Positions 7,008-14,667 of a DNA stretch of 19,193 bases are shown piece by piece. Location of the stretch: NCBI GenBank assembly GCA_031271325.1, contig JAISVY010000157.1, forward strand, positions 1 through 19,193, given 5' to 3'. Each line of letters starts with the position of its first letter. The stretch's first letter is position 1. Made by a program: the position numbers and the translations under genes. The notes under the pieces are model-generated. The model was not told where the DNA came from, ran no database searches, and was given only the letters and a program-made list of their open reading frames with translations. Origin of the DNA: Oscillospiraceae bacterium. Lineage in GTDB: Bacteria; Bacillota; Clostridia; Oscillospirales; UBA929.

Positions 7008-7724
7008 GTGAAAGGGATGTTTTTTTTGCCGGATTATGACCTGAAGCCGGGGGAACGTCTGGAGGTGCTGCGTGAGGAAAAACGCGGCGTTTCCGACGTA
7101 CAGGCGCTTACAGCCGGCGGGCGCTTGGTGATCAGCGAACCGGTGCACGGGGAAGGGCGGCTTCCCGTGAACGAGGGCGACCTGCTGCGTCTTTTTTACT
7201 GCCGCCCGTTCGGGCTGCTCTCCTGCACCGTGACTGCGGAGCGCATCTATCAAGAGGACGGCGTGCCGCTGATAGAGGCGGAGATTCGTTCACAGATACG
7301 GCGGCAGCAGCGGCGCGAGTTTGTGCGTTTTGAAACGGCGCTGCCGGTCAGCGTCATCCCTCTGGCGGAGATTACAGAATCCGAGGACGACCACTCGGAC
7401 GCTCTGCTGATCGCGGACAGGAAACTGGCCGGTCCCATGTGGGAGGACATGACGGTCAAAGGGTTTACATGGGACATCAGCGGCGGCGGTCTGCGCTTCA
7501 CGGTCGGTCAAAAGCTCAGCCCGGGTACGCTCGCCGCCTGCACGGTTGATCTCGGCGACGGGAACCCGGTGGATGCCGGGATCCGCGTCATTCGCTGCGA
7601 GGACGATATGGAAGACAGGCGGCGGTTTATCATCAGCGCGAAGTTTATCGGTATTGACGACAGCCAAAGAGGGAAGATTATCCGGTATATCTTTGACGAG
7701 CAGTCGCGCCGGAAACGCAAATAG
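7008..7724 (+). CDS. ycgR: PilZ-domain c-di-GMP receptor, YcgR-type flagellar brake
   Basis: A 238-residue cytoplasmic protein with an N-terminal YcgR-N-like beta domain (about 1-95) and a C-terminal PilZ domain. The c-di-GMP motifs are the RxxxR stretch RRQQRREFVR (98-107) and DISGGG (156-161, fitting DxSxxG), so ligand binding looks intact. Such proteins bind the motor or stator and slow swimming when c-di-GMP is high. I chose GTG 7008 because AGAGG (6994-6998) lies 9 bases upstream; the ATG at 7017 has no properly spaced site. The sigma factor gene follows after 22 bases, so the two are probably cotranscribed. The segment at 122-150 between the two motifs is longer and more acidic than usual. 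Confidence 0.87.
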   Translation: MKGMFFLPDYDLKPGERLEVLREEKRGVSDVQALTAGGRLVISEPVHGEGRLPVNEGDLLRLFYCRPFGLLSCTVTAERIYQEDGVPLIEAEIRSQIRRQQRREFVRFETALPVSVIPLAEITESEDDHSDALLIADRKLAGPMWEDMTVKGFTWDISGGGLRFTVGQKLSPGTLAACTVDLGDGNPVDAGIRVIRCEDDMEDRRRFIISAKFIGIDDSQRGKIIRYIFDEQSRRKRK

Positions 7725-7746
7725 ACAGAGAGGGGGTCATGGCGAT

Positions 7747-8514
7747 ATGCTTGGTACAACGGCACAAAAGAGCGACCCGTCGCTGACGGCGCGGTTGTGG
7801 GAAGAGTTTTCGCAAAACAGAAGCCTTGAAACGCGCAACGAGCTTGTTATGCAGTATGTTCCGCTGGTCAAGAGCATCGCGCTCCGGCTTTTGCCCACCT
7901 ATCGCAAGTATGTGGATTTCGACGACCTGCTGAGCAGCGGTTTGATGGGTATGATGGACGCGATCGATAAATTCGACCTCACAAAGGACGTAAAGTTTGA
8001 GACATACGCTTCGCTGCGCATCAAAGGGGAAATTATCGACCAGATACGCAAGCAGGACTGGGCGCCGAACAGTCTGCGTCAAAAGATCAAAAAAGTGGAA
8101 GAGTGTTTCGACGCGCTGGAAACGCGGACGGGACGGACGCCGACCGAAGGGGAAGTCGCCGTATCGCTCGCGATGAGCGCCGAAGAGGTCAAAAAAACAC
8201 TGGACGAAGCCCATACCTTCAACATGGTGGCGCTGGACGAAATGTTAACGGAGCGGGGCGACTCGCTTGCCTCGCCGCAGGAAGAGGGACCGGAGGCGCG
8301 TCTGGAAGACCGAGAACTAAAAGAGACGCTGGTGAAATATATTGAAGCGTTACCCGAAAAAGAGAAGCAGGTCATCGCGATGTATTATTATGAGGAGTTG
8401 ACGCTGAAAGAAATCGGTTTGGTACTGGGTGTGACCGAATCGCGGGTCAGCCAGATCCATTCCAAGGCGATGATGGGGCTGCGCTTAAAGATGACGAAGG
8501 CGTTTACGATATAA
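7747..8514 (+). CDS. sigD: Sigma-28 (FliA/SigD/WhiG) family RNA polymerase sigma factor
   Basis: A 255-residue sigma factor for late flagellar and motility genes. Region 2 spans about 31-105 (LVMQYVPLVKSIA, then VDFDDLLSSGLMGMMDAIDKFD and FETYASLRIKGEIIDQIR), region 3 about 106-170, and region 4 about 198-252 with an HTH (LTLKEIGLVLGVTESRVSQIHSKA). The N-terminus is short, as usual in the family. An open frame runs further upstream, but ATG 7747 fits the family N-terminus and has AGGGGG about 11 bases upstream; the frame upstream overlaps the YcgR gene. Its likely inhibitor FlgM is encoded at 12071. A 100-bp palindromic repeat begins 4 bases after the stop. Confidence 0.95.
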   Translation: MLGTTAQKSDPSLTARLWEEFSQNRSLETRNELVMQYVPLVKSIALRLLPTYRKYVDFDDLLSSGLMGMMDAIDKFDLTKDVKFETYASLRIKGEIIDQIRKQDWAPNSLRQKIKKVEECFDALETRTGRTPTEGEVAVSLAMSAEEVKKTLDEAHTFNMVALDEMLTERGDSLASPQEEGPEARLEDRELKETLVKYIEALPEKEKQVIAMYYYEELTLKEIGLVLGVTESRVSQIHSKAMMGLRLKMTKAFTI

Positions 8515-8518
8515 GAAG

Positions 8519-8618
8519 CTCTAAAAACCTCGTGTTCGCCGCTAGGCGAACGAGCGGAGGGCTTGCGAGCAGGCGGCTATGCCGCGGTGTCGCAAGCCGA
8601 AGCGGGAGGTTTTTAGAG
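8519..8618 (+). repeat. Full-length 100-bp palindromic repeat, copy 1
   Basis: Perfect 13-base termini CTCTAAAAACCTC and GAGGTTTTTAGAG enclose two hairpins: GTTCGCC/GGCGAAC (8534-8551) and GGCTTGCGA/TCGCAAGCC (8560-8598), with an inner GCGGC/GCCGC. As RNA it would form a three-way junction ending in a U-run, so it may also work as a terminator or processing site. It begins 4 bases after the sigma factor stop. Confidence 0.85.
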
Positions 8619-8634
8619 TGACACAATACAGAAG

Positions 8635-8829
8635 CTCTAAAAACCTCGTGTTCGCCGCTAGGCGGTTATAACAATGTACAATTGACAGTTGACAATTGAC
8701 AATTAGGACGGTGGCTACGGTTCCCAGTCCCCAATTGACAATCGCACATTATACATTGTCAATTGTTTACTTTTCCCCGCGAGGCGGGTTCACGCTTCGT
8801 TTTCAAGCCGGAGCGGGAGGTTTTTAGAG
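8635..8829 (+). repeat. Palindromic repeat copy 2, enlarged by a nested AATTGACA repeat
   Basis: Same 13-base perfect termini as copy 1 and the start of hairpin 1 (GTTCGCCGCTAGGCG). The middle is replaced by AATTGACA/TGTCAATT words (about 8669-8770) that are themselves in inverted orientation. The right end CGGAGCGGGAGGTTTTTAGAG matches the other copies. It starts 116 bases after copy 1. Confidence 0.8.
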
Positions 8830-8860
8830 TGACACATTTGAACAGAGAGGGGTATACAGA

Positions 8861-9217
8861 ATGGCGTTACGAATCGTAGACAACCAGATGTCGATGACGA
8901 GACCGCTGGATATGGCGGGCGACCGTGCCCGCGATATTCGCCAAAGCGGGCTGCAAACCGGGACGATTCAAGACATCAACCGGGATACGGAGGATACCAT
9001 GCATACGGTGAGAGACAGACCGGAGGTGGAGGAATCTCTGGTGCGCACCGATTCCGAGAGCGAAAGCGGCGGAGGCGGTTACCAGCCGCAGGAGCGGAAG
9101 CAGGAAGCGCAAACGGAAAGCGACGAGAATAAAATGGCTTCCGAACGGCTATTAAGTCTCCCGGTTACAAGCCGGAGGACAGAGCCGGAAAACAGGGGAT
9201 TTGACGTTCGTGTTTAA
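8861..9217 (+). CDS. Small hydrophilic protein of unknown function in the flagellar cluster
   Basis: A 118-residue protein, highly charged and probably disordered. There are no cysteines, membrane helix or signal peptide. The N-terminal part (MALRIVDNQMSMTRPLDMAGDRARDI) looks more ordered; the rest is rich in Glu, Arg, Ser and Gln with a GGGG run. A strong GAGAGGGG ribosome site precedes the ATG. Its position between the sigma factor and the SwrB-like gene, in the same direction, suggests a motility-related role. I recall short hydrophilic proteins at this place in other clostridial clusters, but cannot confirm homology and do not assign a function. Confidence 0.65.
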   Translation: MALRIVDNQMSMTRPLDMAGDRARDIRQSGLQTGTIQDINRDTEDTMHTVRDRPEVEESLVRTDSESESGGGGYQPQERKQEAQTESDENKMASERLLSLPVTSRRTEPENRGFDVRV

Positions 9218-9250
9218 AACAGAGAGCGCGGTACAAAGGGGAATCTAGAT

Positions 9251-9817
9251 ATGTGGCAGGTGTGGGTCGCGGCGCTTGCGTTTGTCTTCTCGCTGACAAT
9301 GCTGATCTTCGCCCTCTCGGTGCGGAAGCGGCTTCAAAAGATGCGGGAGGAGCAGAAGGAAACCCGCGAGCTGGACGCGAAAATTTTTCGCCTCTACAAC
9401 GAGATTGAGGAGATGCTGGACAGCTTTGAGGCGTATGTCGGAGAGGTACACGACGAGATGGAGTCGCGCCGCAGCGAGATGGTCGCGATGTCCCGCCAAG
9501 CGACGACGCTGTATATGCAGGTAATGCAGCCCGACGCGTATCCGGTCAGGCCGCCGGCGAAACCCGAAGAGCCGGCGCGGGAAGAAGCGCCCCGCCCGCC
9601 CGCCGGGAAAGCGGAGAAAGCGGAGAAAGCGCCGCCGCCGAAAGAGGAGAAGTCCAAACTCTCCCCGCGCGATTTGGTTGAGCTGGGGAAACTCAACAGC
9701 AAAGGCAAGAAGATCCGCTTCCTGATGGGCAGAGGGTTGAACATGAGCGAGATTGCCCGTGAGATGAAGATCGGCAAGGGCGAGATACGCCTGATTCTGG
9801 ATCTGGACAAAGAGTGA
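9251..9817 (+). CDS. SwrB/YlxL-like DUF6115 membrane protein
   Basis: A 188-residue protein with one N-terminal membrane helix (about 3-25), a coiled-coil region (about 26-90, many Lys/Glu/Arg/Leu), a Pro/Ala/Glu/Lys-rich linker (about 97-138), and a small C-terminal helix-turn-helix-like motif (MGRGLNMSEIAREMKIGKGEIRLIL, written here as GLNMSEIAREMKIGKGE). This layout and its position after the sigma factor match DUF6115; the B. subtilis member YlxL (SwrB) helps activate the flagellar type III export apparatus during assembly. AAGGGG lies 9 bases before the ATG. The linker is longer than in SwrB as I recall it. Confidence is high for the family and moderate for the role. Confidence 0.75.
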   Translation: MWQVWVAALAFVFSLTMLIFALSVRKRLQKMREEQKETRELDAKIFRLYNEIEEMLDSFEAYVGEVHDEMESRRSEMVAMSRQATTLYMQVMQPDAYPVRPPAKPEEPAREEAPRPPAGKAEKAEKAPPPKEEKSKLSPRDLVELGKLNSKGKKIRFLMGRGLNMSEIAREMKIGKGEIRLILDLDKE

Positions 9818-9826
9818 CGAAAAAAC

Positions 9827-9854
9827 TTTAGCTTTCCCCTTGTTTTTACGATAC
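9827..9854 (+). promoter_or_regulatory. Candidate sigma-28 type promoter before flhO
   Basis: TTTA and TACGATAC are 16 bases apart, near the sigma-28 consensus (TAAA, about 15 bases, GCCGATAA). The same TACGATA box with the same 16-base spacing occurs before flgM. The match is partial. Confidence 0.4.
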
Positions 9855-9881
9855 TAGTATAGATAGGAGATGGTCGTGGCT

Positions 9882-10703
9882 ATGCTCAGAGGGTTGTATA
9901 CCGCGGCGACGTCTATGCTCGCGAACAGCCGCCGTATGGACGTGATTACCAACAACCTGACCAATGCCGAAACCGCTGGTTTCAAAGCGGATACGATGAC
10001 GACGCGATCCTTCCAGGATATGCTGATCTCGCGTCTGAACGACCCGTCGGTCTACCAATACAGCTACGTGGGGCCGCACAACCTCGGGATCCACGTTGAT
10101 CAGGTGTTTACGGACTTTGGGGAAGGATCGTTCGAGGAGACGAACAACCCCACCGACTTGGCGCTCGTGGGCGACGGGTTTTTTGCGGTGGATTTCATCC
10201 CCGGCGGTCTGACCGAGGAAGAAGCGGACGAGGTTGAGCCGGAGGTGCGCTATATCCGCGGCGGCAACTTCGCGGTCGACGCCGACGGGTATCTCGTGAC
10301 GCCGGACGGCTATTATGTTCACGACAGCGAAGGCTTGCCGCTGTATGTAGGGACGACGGACTTCACCGTTTCCCGCGAAGGCGTGGTGACGGTGGGCGAG
10401 GAAGAGATGGGCACGCTTCGGGTGGTGCGCTTTGAAGACAACTCGGTGCTGCGCAAAGAGGGCAACAACCTCTTCTCGGTTTACACCGAAACGGACGAAT
10501 TCGGAGACGCGATTCCGGCTGCGGAGCCGGAGGATATTGTCCCGGAGATACGCCAGGGATTTATCGAAGCGTCCAATGTGGACGTAGCCAAAGAAATGGT
10601 GCGCATGATGGAGACATACCGCTCGTATGAGGTCAGTCAGCGCGTGATCAATATGTTCGACGAATCGCTGCGCCTCTCGGTCAACGAGATCGCGAGGTTC
10701 TAA
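9882..10703 (+). CDS. flhO: Flagellar basal-body rod protein, FlhO (FlgF/FlgG family)
   Basis: A 273-residue axial protein of the flagellar rod. The N-terminal rod motif MLRGLYTAATSMLANSRRMD with ITNNLTNAETAGFKAD and the C-terminal SNVDVAKEMVRMMETYRSYEVSQRVI are the two helices that pair in the central rod. The middle (about 100-200) is the beta-rich domain. ATG 9882 is preferred over 9870 because AGGAG (9865-9869) would touch the 9870 codon, and homologs begin MLRGLY. It is followed by a second FlgG-like gene, the flhO-flhP pair of Bacillus. These proteins are exported by the flagellar type III system without a cleaved signal. Confidence 0.9.
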   Translation: MLRGLYTAATSMLANSRRMDVITNNLTNAETAGFKADTMTTRSFQDMLISRLNDPSVYQYSYVGPHNLGIHVDQVFTDFGEGSFEETNNPTDLALVGDGFFAVDFIPGGLTEEEADEVEPEVRYIRGGNFAVDADGYLVTPDGYYVHDSEGLPLYVGTTDFTVSREGVVTVGEEEMGTLRVVRFEDNSVLRKEGNNLFSVYTETDEFGDAIPAAEPEDIVPEIRQGFIEASNVDVAKEMVRMMETYRSYEVSQRVINMFDESLRLSVNEIARF

Positions 10704-10769
10704 AGCATCCCCGGCGGCGCTGCCGTTCGAAGGGGGCTCCGGTTCTTATAAACGAGGAGGATCAACCTT

Positions 10770-11558
10770 ATGTTTCAACCGCTGCACACCGGCCGTCTGG
10801 GTCTGACGGCACAACAGAGGGGTCTTGACACCATCGGCAACAACATCGCGAACCTGAGCACAACCGGATACAAGAAAGTGCGTCTGGATTTCCAAGACAA
10901 TCTCTATACCCGGATGTTTAACAAAACCGATATGGACCCCGACATGAACCTGCAGCGCGGCACCGGGGTACGCGAGTACCAGACGGCGCGTATTCACTTG
11001 CAGGGAGCGCTGGTTCCGACCGGGCGGTCTCTGGATTTCGCCTTGGAGGGACACGGGTATTTCGTGCTGCAAAACCCCAACCCCGTGGACGAAGAAGAGC
11101 TGGATCAATATTTTTTTACCCGCGACGGCGCGTTTTACCTCAGCGACGAAGAGGGCGAGAATTTTCTGGTAGACGAGTTCGGGCGCTATGTCATGGACAC
11201 AGAGGGCGAACGGATTATCATTCCCGACCCGGAAAACCTGTTTTGCGACAGCATGGGCAATCTCACGATGATGGAAAACGGCGAAGAGATTATCATCGCG
11301 CAGCTGGGGCTTGCGGACTTCACCAACCGCGGCGGGCTTGCCTCGGTGGGCGAAAACGCGTTTGTGCAGACGGTCAACTCGGGGGAAATGCTGGAAGTTA
11401 CGGCGGCTGTGCATCACGCGGCGACGGAATCTTCCAACGTGGACTTAGCCGAAGAGATGACGCGGATGATCCGCACCCAGAGAGCTTATCAAATCGCGTC
11501 GCGCTGTGTCACGACAGCCGACCAAATGATGCAGGTGGCTAACGCGATCCGGTCATAA
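10770..11558 (+). CDS. flhP: Flagellar basal-body rod protein, FlhP (FlgG family)
   Basis: A 262-residue rod or hook-adjacent protein. The N-terminal LTAQQRGLDTIGNNIANLST and the C-terminal SSNVDLAEEMTRMIRTQRAY are the family helices; the segment with GRSLDFALEGHGYFVLQ is the usual FlgG core beta domain. A GAGGAGG site lies about 8 bases before the ATG. It pairs with the preceding flhO gene and together they would build the distal rod between basal body and hook. The 66-base gap before it holds no clear terminator, so both are probably one transcript. Confidence 0.9.
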   Translation: MFQPLHTGRLGLTAQQRGLDTIGNNIANLSTTGYKKVRLDFQDNLYTRMFNKTDMDPDMNLQRGTGVREYQTARIHLQGALVPTGRSLDFALEGHGYFVLQNPNPVDEEELDQYFFTRDGAFYLSDEEGENFLVDEFGRYVMDTEGERIIIPDPENLFCDSMGNLTMMENGEEIIIAQLGLADFTNRGGLASVGENAFVQTVNSGEMLEVTAAVHHAATESSNVDLAEEMTRMIRTQRAYQIASRCVTTADQMMQVANAIRS

Positions 11559-11591
11559 ACCGCATAGAAGAGGGGTAAAGGAGGCAGAAAG

Positions 11592-11999
11592 ATGGATATA
11601 AGGCAATGCAAACGCTGCAAGAAGCTGTTTGCCTATACCGCGCGCGCGATATGCCCGGAATGCATCCGGGAGCTGGACGAACAGTTCAAGTACGTGCGGG
11701 ATTACCTATACGATCACCCGAACGCCACGATGGAAAAAGTCTGCGAGGAGACGGGCGCGGAAATGGCGGACATCCACCGCTGGCTCAGGGAAGGGCGGCT
11801 GATTCAAAGCACGGTGACGGCGCCCATGCTGACCTGTAAAGTCTGCGGCGCGCCCATCTACACGGGGGAAATGTGCGACAAATGCACCAACAACGTACGC
11901 GCTCAGTTCAAAAAGACCGCCGAAGCCTTGAAGCCGCCGCCGGAACCCTTCCAAACGAAGAGAGAAGGCAGAATGCACGTGGACGTGCGAAAAAAATAG
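11592..11999 (+). CDS. yvyF: YvyF-type flagellar operon protein, zinc-ribbon and HTH
   Basis: A 135-residue cytoplasmic protein. CKRCKKLF (C7/C10) with CPEC (about 22-25) makes an N-terminal zinc knuckle, a central segment (ATMEKVCEETGAEMADIHRWLREGRL) resembles a helix-turn-helix, and CKVCGAPIYTGEMCDKC forms a second zinc ribbon (about 80-96). This is the layout of the YvyF family (TIGR03826, flagellar operon protein), found just before flgM in Bacillus as here. A strong GGAGG site precedes the start. The exact role is unknown; DNA or RNA binding is plausible. Confidence 0.87.
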   Translation: MDIRQCKRCKKLFAYTARAICPECIRELDEQFKYVRDYLYDHPNATMEKVCEETGAEMADIHRWLREGRLIQSTVTAPMLTCKVCGAPIYTGEMCDKCTNNVRAQFKKTAEALKPPPEPFQTKREGRMHVDVRKK

Positions 12000-12000
12000 C

Positions 12001-12028
12001 TCAAGAAATGGCGGCAGACTTACGATAT
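12001..12028 (+). promoter_or_regulatory. Candidate sigma-28 type promoter before flgM
   Basis: TCAA and TACGATAT are 16 bases apart, with the CGATAT core of the sigma-28 -10 box. The -35 half is weak. A separate promoter for flgM under sigma-28 control would close the usual feedback loop. Confidence 0.4.
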
Positions 12029-12070
12029 TCAAAATGAAAAGAGAACGCGCAGCTTAGGAGGATGGAACAC

Positions 12071-12343
12071 ATGAAGATTGGATCTTTACCCGCAGTGGCG
12101 ATGGAACAGTACAACAACAGCAAAATACGCACCCGCAAGACAGAGACCGCGGGCGGCACGACAGACAGCCTGGAGGTCACCCATTCGTCCCGCCTGTTCA
12201 GCGAAGCGCTGCAAGCCGTGCAGCAAACGCCGGACGTACGGGAGGATAAAGTGGAAGCACTGCGTTCGCAAGTCGCGAACGGCACGTACGTGATCGACTC
12301 CGCCGCCATTGCCGCCCGTATATTATCCGGGATCGGCATGTAA
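12071..12343 (+). CDS. flgM: Anti-sigma-28 factor FlgM
   Basis: A 90-residue regulator that binds the sigma-28 type factor and is exported once the hook is complete, which frees the sigma factor. The C-terminal half (VREDKVEALRSQVANGTYVI, then DSAAIAARIL) is the sigma-binding FlgM motif; the N-terminal half is probably disordered. ATG 12071 is chosen over 12062 because AGGAGG ends at 12061, touching the first ATG and giving correct 9-base spacing to the second. FlgN follows 9 bases later. Its partner sigma factor is encoded at 7747, outside this immediate block. Confidence 0.93.
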   Translation: MKIGSLPAVAMEQYNNSKIRTRKTETAGGTTDSLEVTHSSRLFSEALQAVQQTPDVREDKVEALRSQVANGTYVIDSAAIAARILSGIGM

Positions 12344-12352
12344 GGCGCTGCC

Positions 12353-12832
12353 TTGGACTGGCAAAAGCTGATCAACGCCCTTTCGGAGGAAAAGGCCGTT
12401 TGCCAAGAGCTGATCGCTCTGGCCGAAGAGAAAAAAGACGCTGTCCTCCAAAAAAATATAGAACAGCTCGATTCCGTGGTACGTCGGGAACAAGGGGCCG
12501 TTATGCGGCTGGGTCATTGGGAAAAACAGCGTATCTCCTGTTTGGAAACGCCAAAAGACCACCCCGGTTCCCCGACGTTACTTTTTTTTGCCGAAACAGC
12601 GCCCAGTCCCGAACGGGAAGTGCTGCGGGCGCTGCACAAAGATCTCAGCGCCCTGATCGAAACCCTGCGGAGCGCCAACGCCGAAAACAAAGCGATGATC
12701 GAATCCCGGCTGGAGTACGTGCGGTTTGTGCTGGACATGCTGAACGAAGACCAGACATCGGGCGTATACAGCGCCGGCGGCGCCAGCTCATACAGCAGCG
12801 GCTCTCAAAAAATTCTGGATAAAAAGGTGTAG
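12353..12832 (+). CDS. flgN: Flagellar export chaperone FlgN
   Basis: A 159-residue helical chaperone for the hook-associated proteins FlgK and FlgL. The N-terminus (LINALSEEKAVCQELIALAE, then EKKDAVLQKNIEQLDSVVRREQ) is the typical FlgN coiled-coil; the middle helices end near 138 (MIESRLEYVRFVLDMLN), and the tail is Gly/Ser-rich. The start is TTG at 12353, with AAGGCG a few bases upstream within the flgM stop region. No better ATG exists near the beginning of the family domain. It stands 4 bases before flgK, its client, as in B. subtilis. Confidence 0.87.
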   Translation: MDWQKLINALSEEKAVCQELIALAEEKKDAVLQKNIEQLDSVVRREQGAVMRLGHWEKQRISCLETPKDHPGSPTLLFFAETAPSPEREVLRALHKDLSALIETLRSANAENKAMIESRLEYVRFVLDMLNEDQTSGVYSAGGASSYSSGSQKILDKKV

Positions 12833-12836
12833 TGCT

Positions 12837-14543
12837 ATGTACCGATCCACATTTACCGGTCTGAATACGTCCTCGCAGGGCGTGAACATCGCGCAGCGGC
12901 AGCTGGACGTAACGGCGCACAACATCTCCAACGCCAACGTCACCGGTTACTCGCGCCAGCGCTATATCACACAGGCGGTGCCGCCGAAGGGGTGGAACTC
13001 GCAGTTTGCCTATCCCGAGCGGGGCAAACCGGGCGGCGGCGTAGAGACGCTGAGCCTTGACCAGATCCGCGATCTGTTTCTCGACCGGCAGTTCCGCAAC
13101 GAACAGACATCCACTACATACTGGGAAACGCGCTCGAACGCGATGTACTATATCGAAGACGTGTTTAACTCGATTGATTCCAACTCCCTGGACGGTGTGC
13201 TGGCTTCCTTTTTCGCCTCTCTGCAGGAACTGAGCAAAAACTCCACCGACGAAGCCGTGCGCACCAACGTTGTTTCGGAAGCCAAGAAGATTGTGGATGT
13301 GTTCCACGTATACGACGAACAGCTCACCAACCTGATGGAGCAGCAGAACTTCCAGATGCACGAAAAGGTGATCCACGCGAACCAGCTGCTCACGCAGATA
13401 GCCGCGCTCAACGACAGTATCTTCCGCTTCGAGCTGGGCGGCTCGACCGCGAACGACCTGCGCGACCAGCGCGCGAACATGCTCGACGAGCTTTCCTCCC
13501 TGATGGACATCTCCTATGAGGAGAAGTCGGCGGAGCCCCCGATGTACAACATCTACGGTCTTGAACTGACACAGCTGCGGATTGTCGCGGGCAGCGACCT
13601 GACCAACGAAGACGCCGTGCTGGTCGATCATCTGGATTCCTATATGCTCAAACTCGAAGCGATAGAACACGGGTCCGGCGAAAACGAGATTTACGACCTG
13701 CTCGAGCCGCTGCCGGACAGCGAATACGAGTCACCGTTCGACAAGCCGTTTTATAAGATCTTTCTCAGCGGTTCCGAGGATCCTCCCAATCCCGAAGCCA
13801 ACGTCTATGACGGAGAACACAACGGCATCGAGCTGATTTCCTACGACGAATCCACCGGCGAAGGGCTGCTGGGCTACACGGGCGGTCTGCTGCAAAGCTA
13901 TCTTGACGTGCGCGACGGCGTCGGTACGGTGGACGATGTACCGGGCGTGATCGGCATCCCTTACTACATCAAAGAGCTGAACCGGTTTGTCGAGAGCTTC
14001 ACCACCGCGTTCAACGAGATTCACAGTCAGGGCTACACATACCCGACCGGCATCGGCGGCAGCTCGGACACCGGCGTTGACTTCTTCGACCCGGAACTCA
14101 CCACGGCGCGGACGATCCAGCTCTCGCAGGCGATTCTGGAGTCTTCGTTCAACATAGCGGCATCCCGGAACGAGGCGGTCACCCTTGATCCCGAAGGTCA
14201 CGCGCAGACCGGCAACAACGAGATCATTCTCGAGCTGATTCAAAGGATCAAAGAGGGCGTCATCGAAGGGCTGGGCAACTCGCCGGAAGGATTTTATAAA
14301 AACTATCTCGGCATCGTCGCGAGCGAAGCGAGCGCAGCAAACGATATGTATACACAGAAAGAGGTCATGCTGAGCGATGTGCAGAAGCAGCGCACCAGCG
14401 TCTCCAGCGTCAGCGAAGACGAGGAAATGACCAACATGGTTCGCTTCAATCACGCATACAACGCCTCCGCCCGCTGCATCACAACCATCGACGAAATGCT
14501 GGATAAGCTGATCAACGGCACGGGACGTGTGGGGCTGGTATAA
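12837..14543 (+). CDS. flgK: Flagellar hook-associated protein 1, FlgK
   Basis: A 568-residue junction protein between hook and filament, exported by the flagellar type III system. The N-terminal FTGLNTSSQGVNIAQRQLDV with HNISNANVTGYSRQRY, and the C-terminal helices (SVSEDEEMTNMVRFNHAYNA then ARCITTIDEMLDKLI) are diagnostic, and the length is normal. A first beta/helical domain with LRDQRANMLDELS (about 209-221) is also conserved. An AAAGGTG site precedes the ATG. Two tandem palindromic repeats separate it from its partner flgL, whereas these genes usually lie close together. Confidence 0.95.
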   Translation: MYRSTFTGLNTSSQGVNIAQRQLDVTAHNISNANVTGYSRQRYITQAVPPKGWNSQFAYPERGKPGGGVETLSLDQIRDLFLDRQFRNEQTSTTYWETRSNAMYYIEDVFNSIDSNSLDGVLASFFASLQELSKNSTDEAVRTNVVSEAKKIVDVFHVYDEQLTNLMEQQNFQMHEKVIHANQLLTQIAALNDSIFRFELGGSTANDLRDQRANMLDELSSLMDISYEEKSAEPPMYNIYGLELTQLRIVAGSDLTNEDAVLVDHLDSYMLKLEAIEHGSGENEIYDLLEPLPDSEYESPFDKPFYKIFLSGSEDPPNPEANVYDGEHNGIELISYDESTGEGLLGYTGGLLQSYLDVRDGVGTVDDVPGVIGIPYYIKELNRFVESFTTAFNEIHSQGYTYPTGIGGSSDTGVDFFDPELTTARTIQLSQAILESSFNIAASRNEAVTLDPEGHAQTGNNEIILELIQRIKEGVIEGLGNSPEGFYKNYLGIVASEASAANDMYTQKEVMLSDVQKQRTSVSSVSEDEEMTNMVRFNHAYNASARCITTIDEMLDKLINGTGRVGLV

Positions 14544-14551
14544 TTAAGAAG

Positions 14552-14651
14552 CTCTAAAAACCTCATGTTCGCCGTTAGGCGAACGAGCGGAGGGCTTGCG
14601 AACAGGCGGCTGTGCCGCGGCATCGCAAGCCGGAGCGGGAGGTTTTTAGAG
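14552..14651 (+). repeat. Full-length 100-bp palindromic repeat, copy 3
   Basis: Exactly 100 bases with perfect CTCTAAAAACCTC/GAGGTTTTTAGAG ends and the same two hairpins as copy 1. Differences from copy 1 are few and mostly in loops (GCTA to GTTA, TAT to TGT), which keeps pairing. It begins 8 bases after the flgK stop. Confidence 0.85.
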
Positions 14652-14667
14652 TGACATAACACAGAAG

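Noticed and set aside
7546..7746. N-terminal extension of the sigma factor from 7546
   Set aside because: It overlaps the ycgR gene in another frame and is not family-like; ATG 7747 has a proper ribosome site.
12645..13670. A 341-codon minus-strand frame opposite flgN and flgK
   Set aside because: It is the antisense of an unmistakable flgK; the composition is unlike a real protein and no start signal is present.
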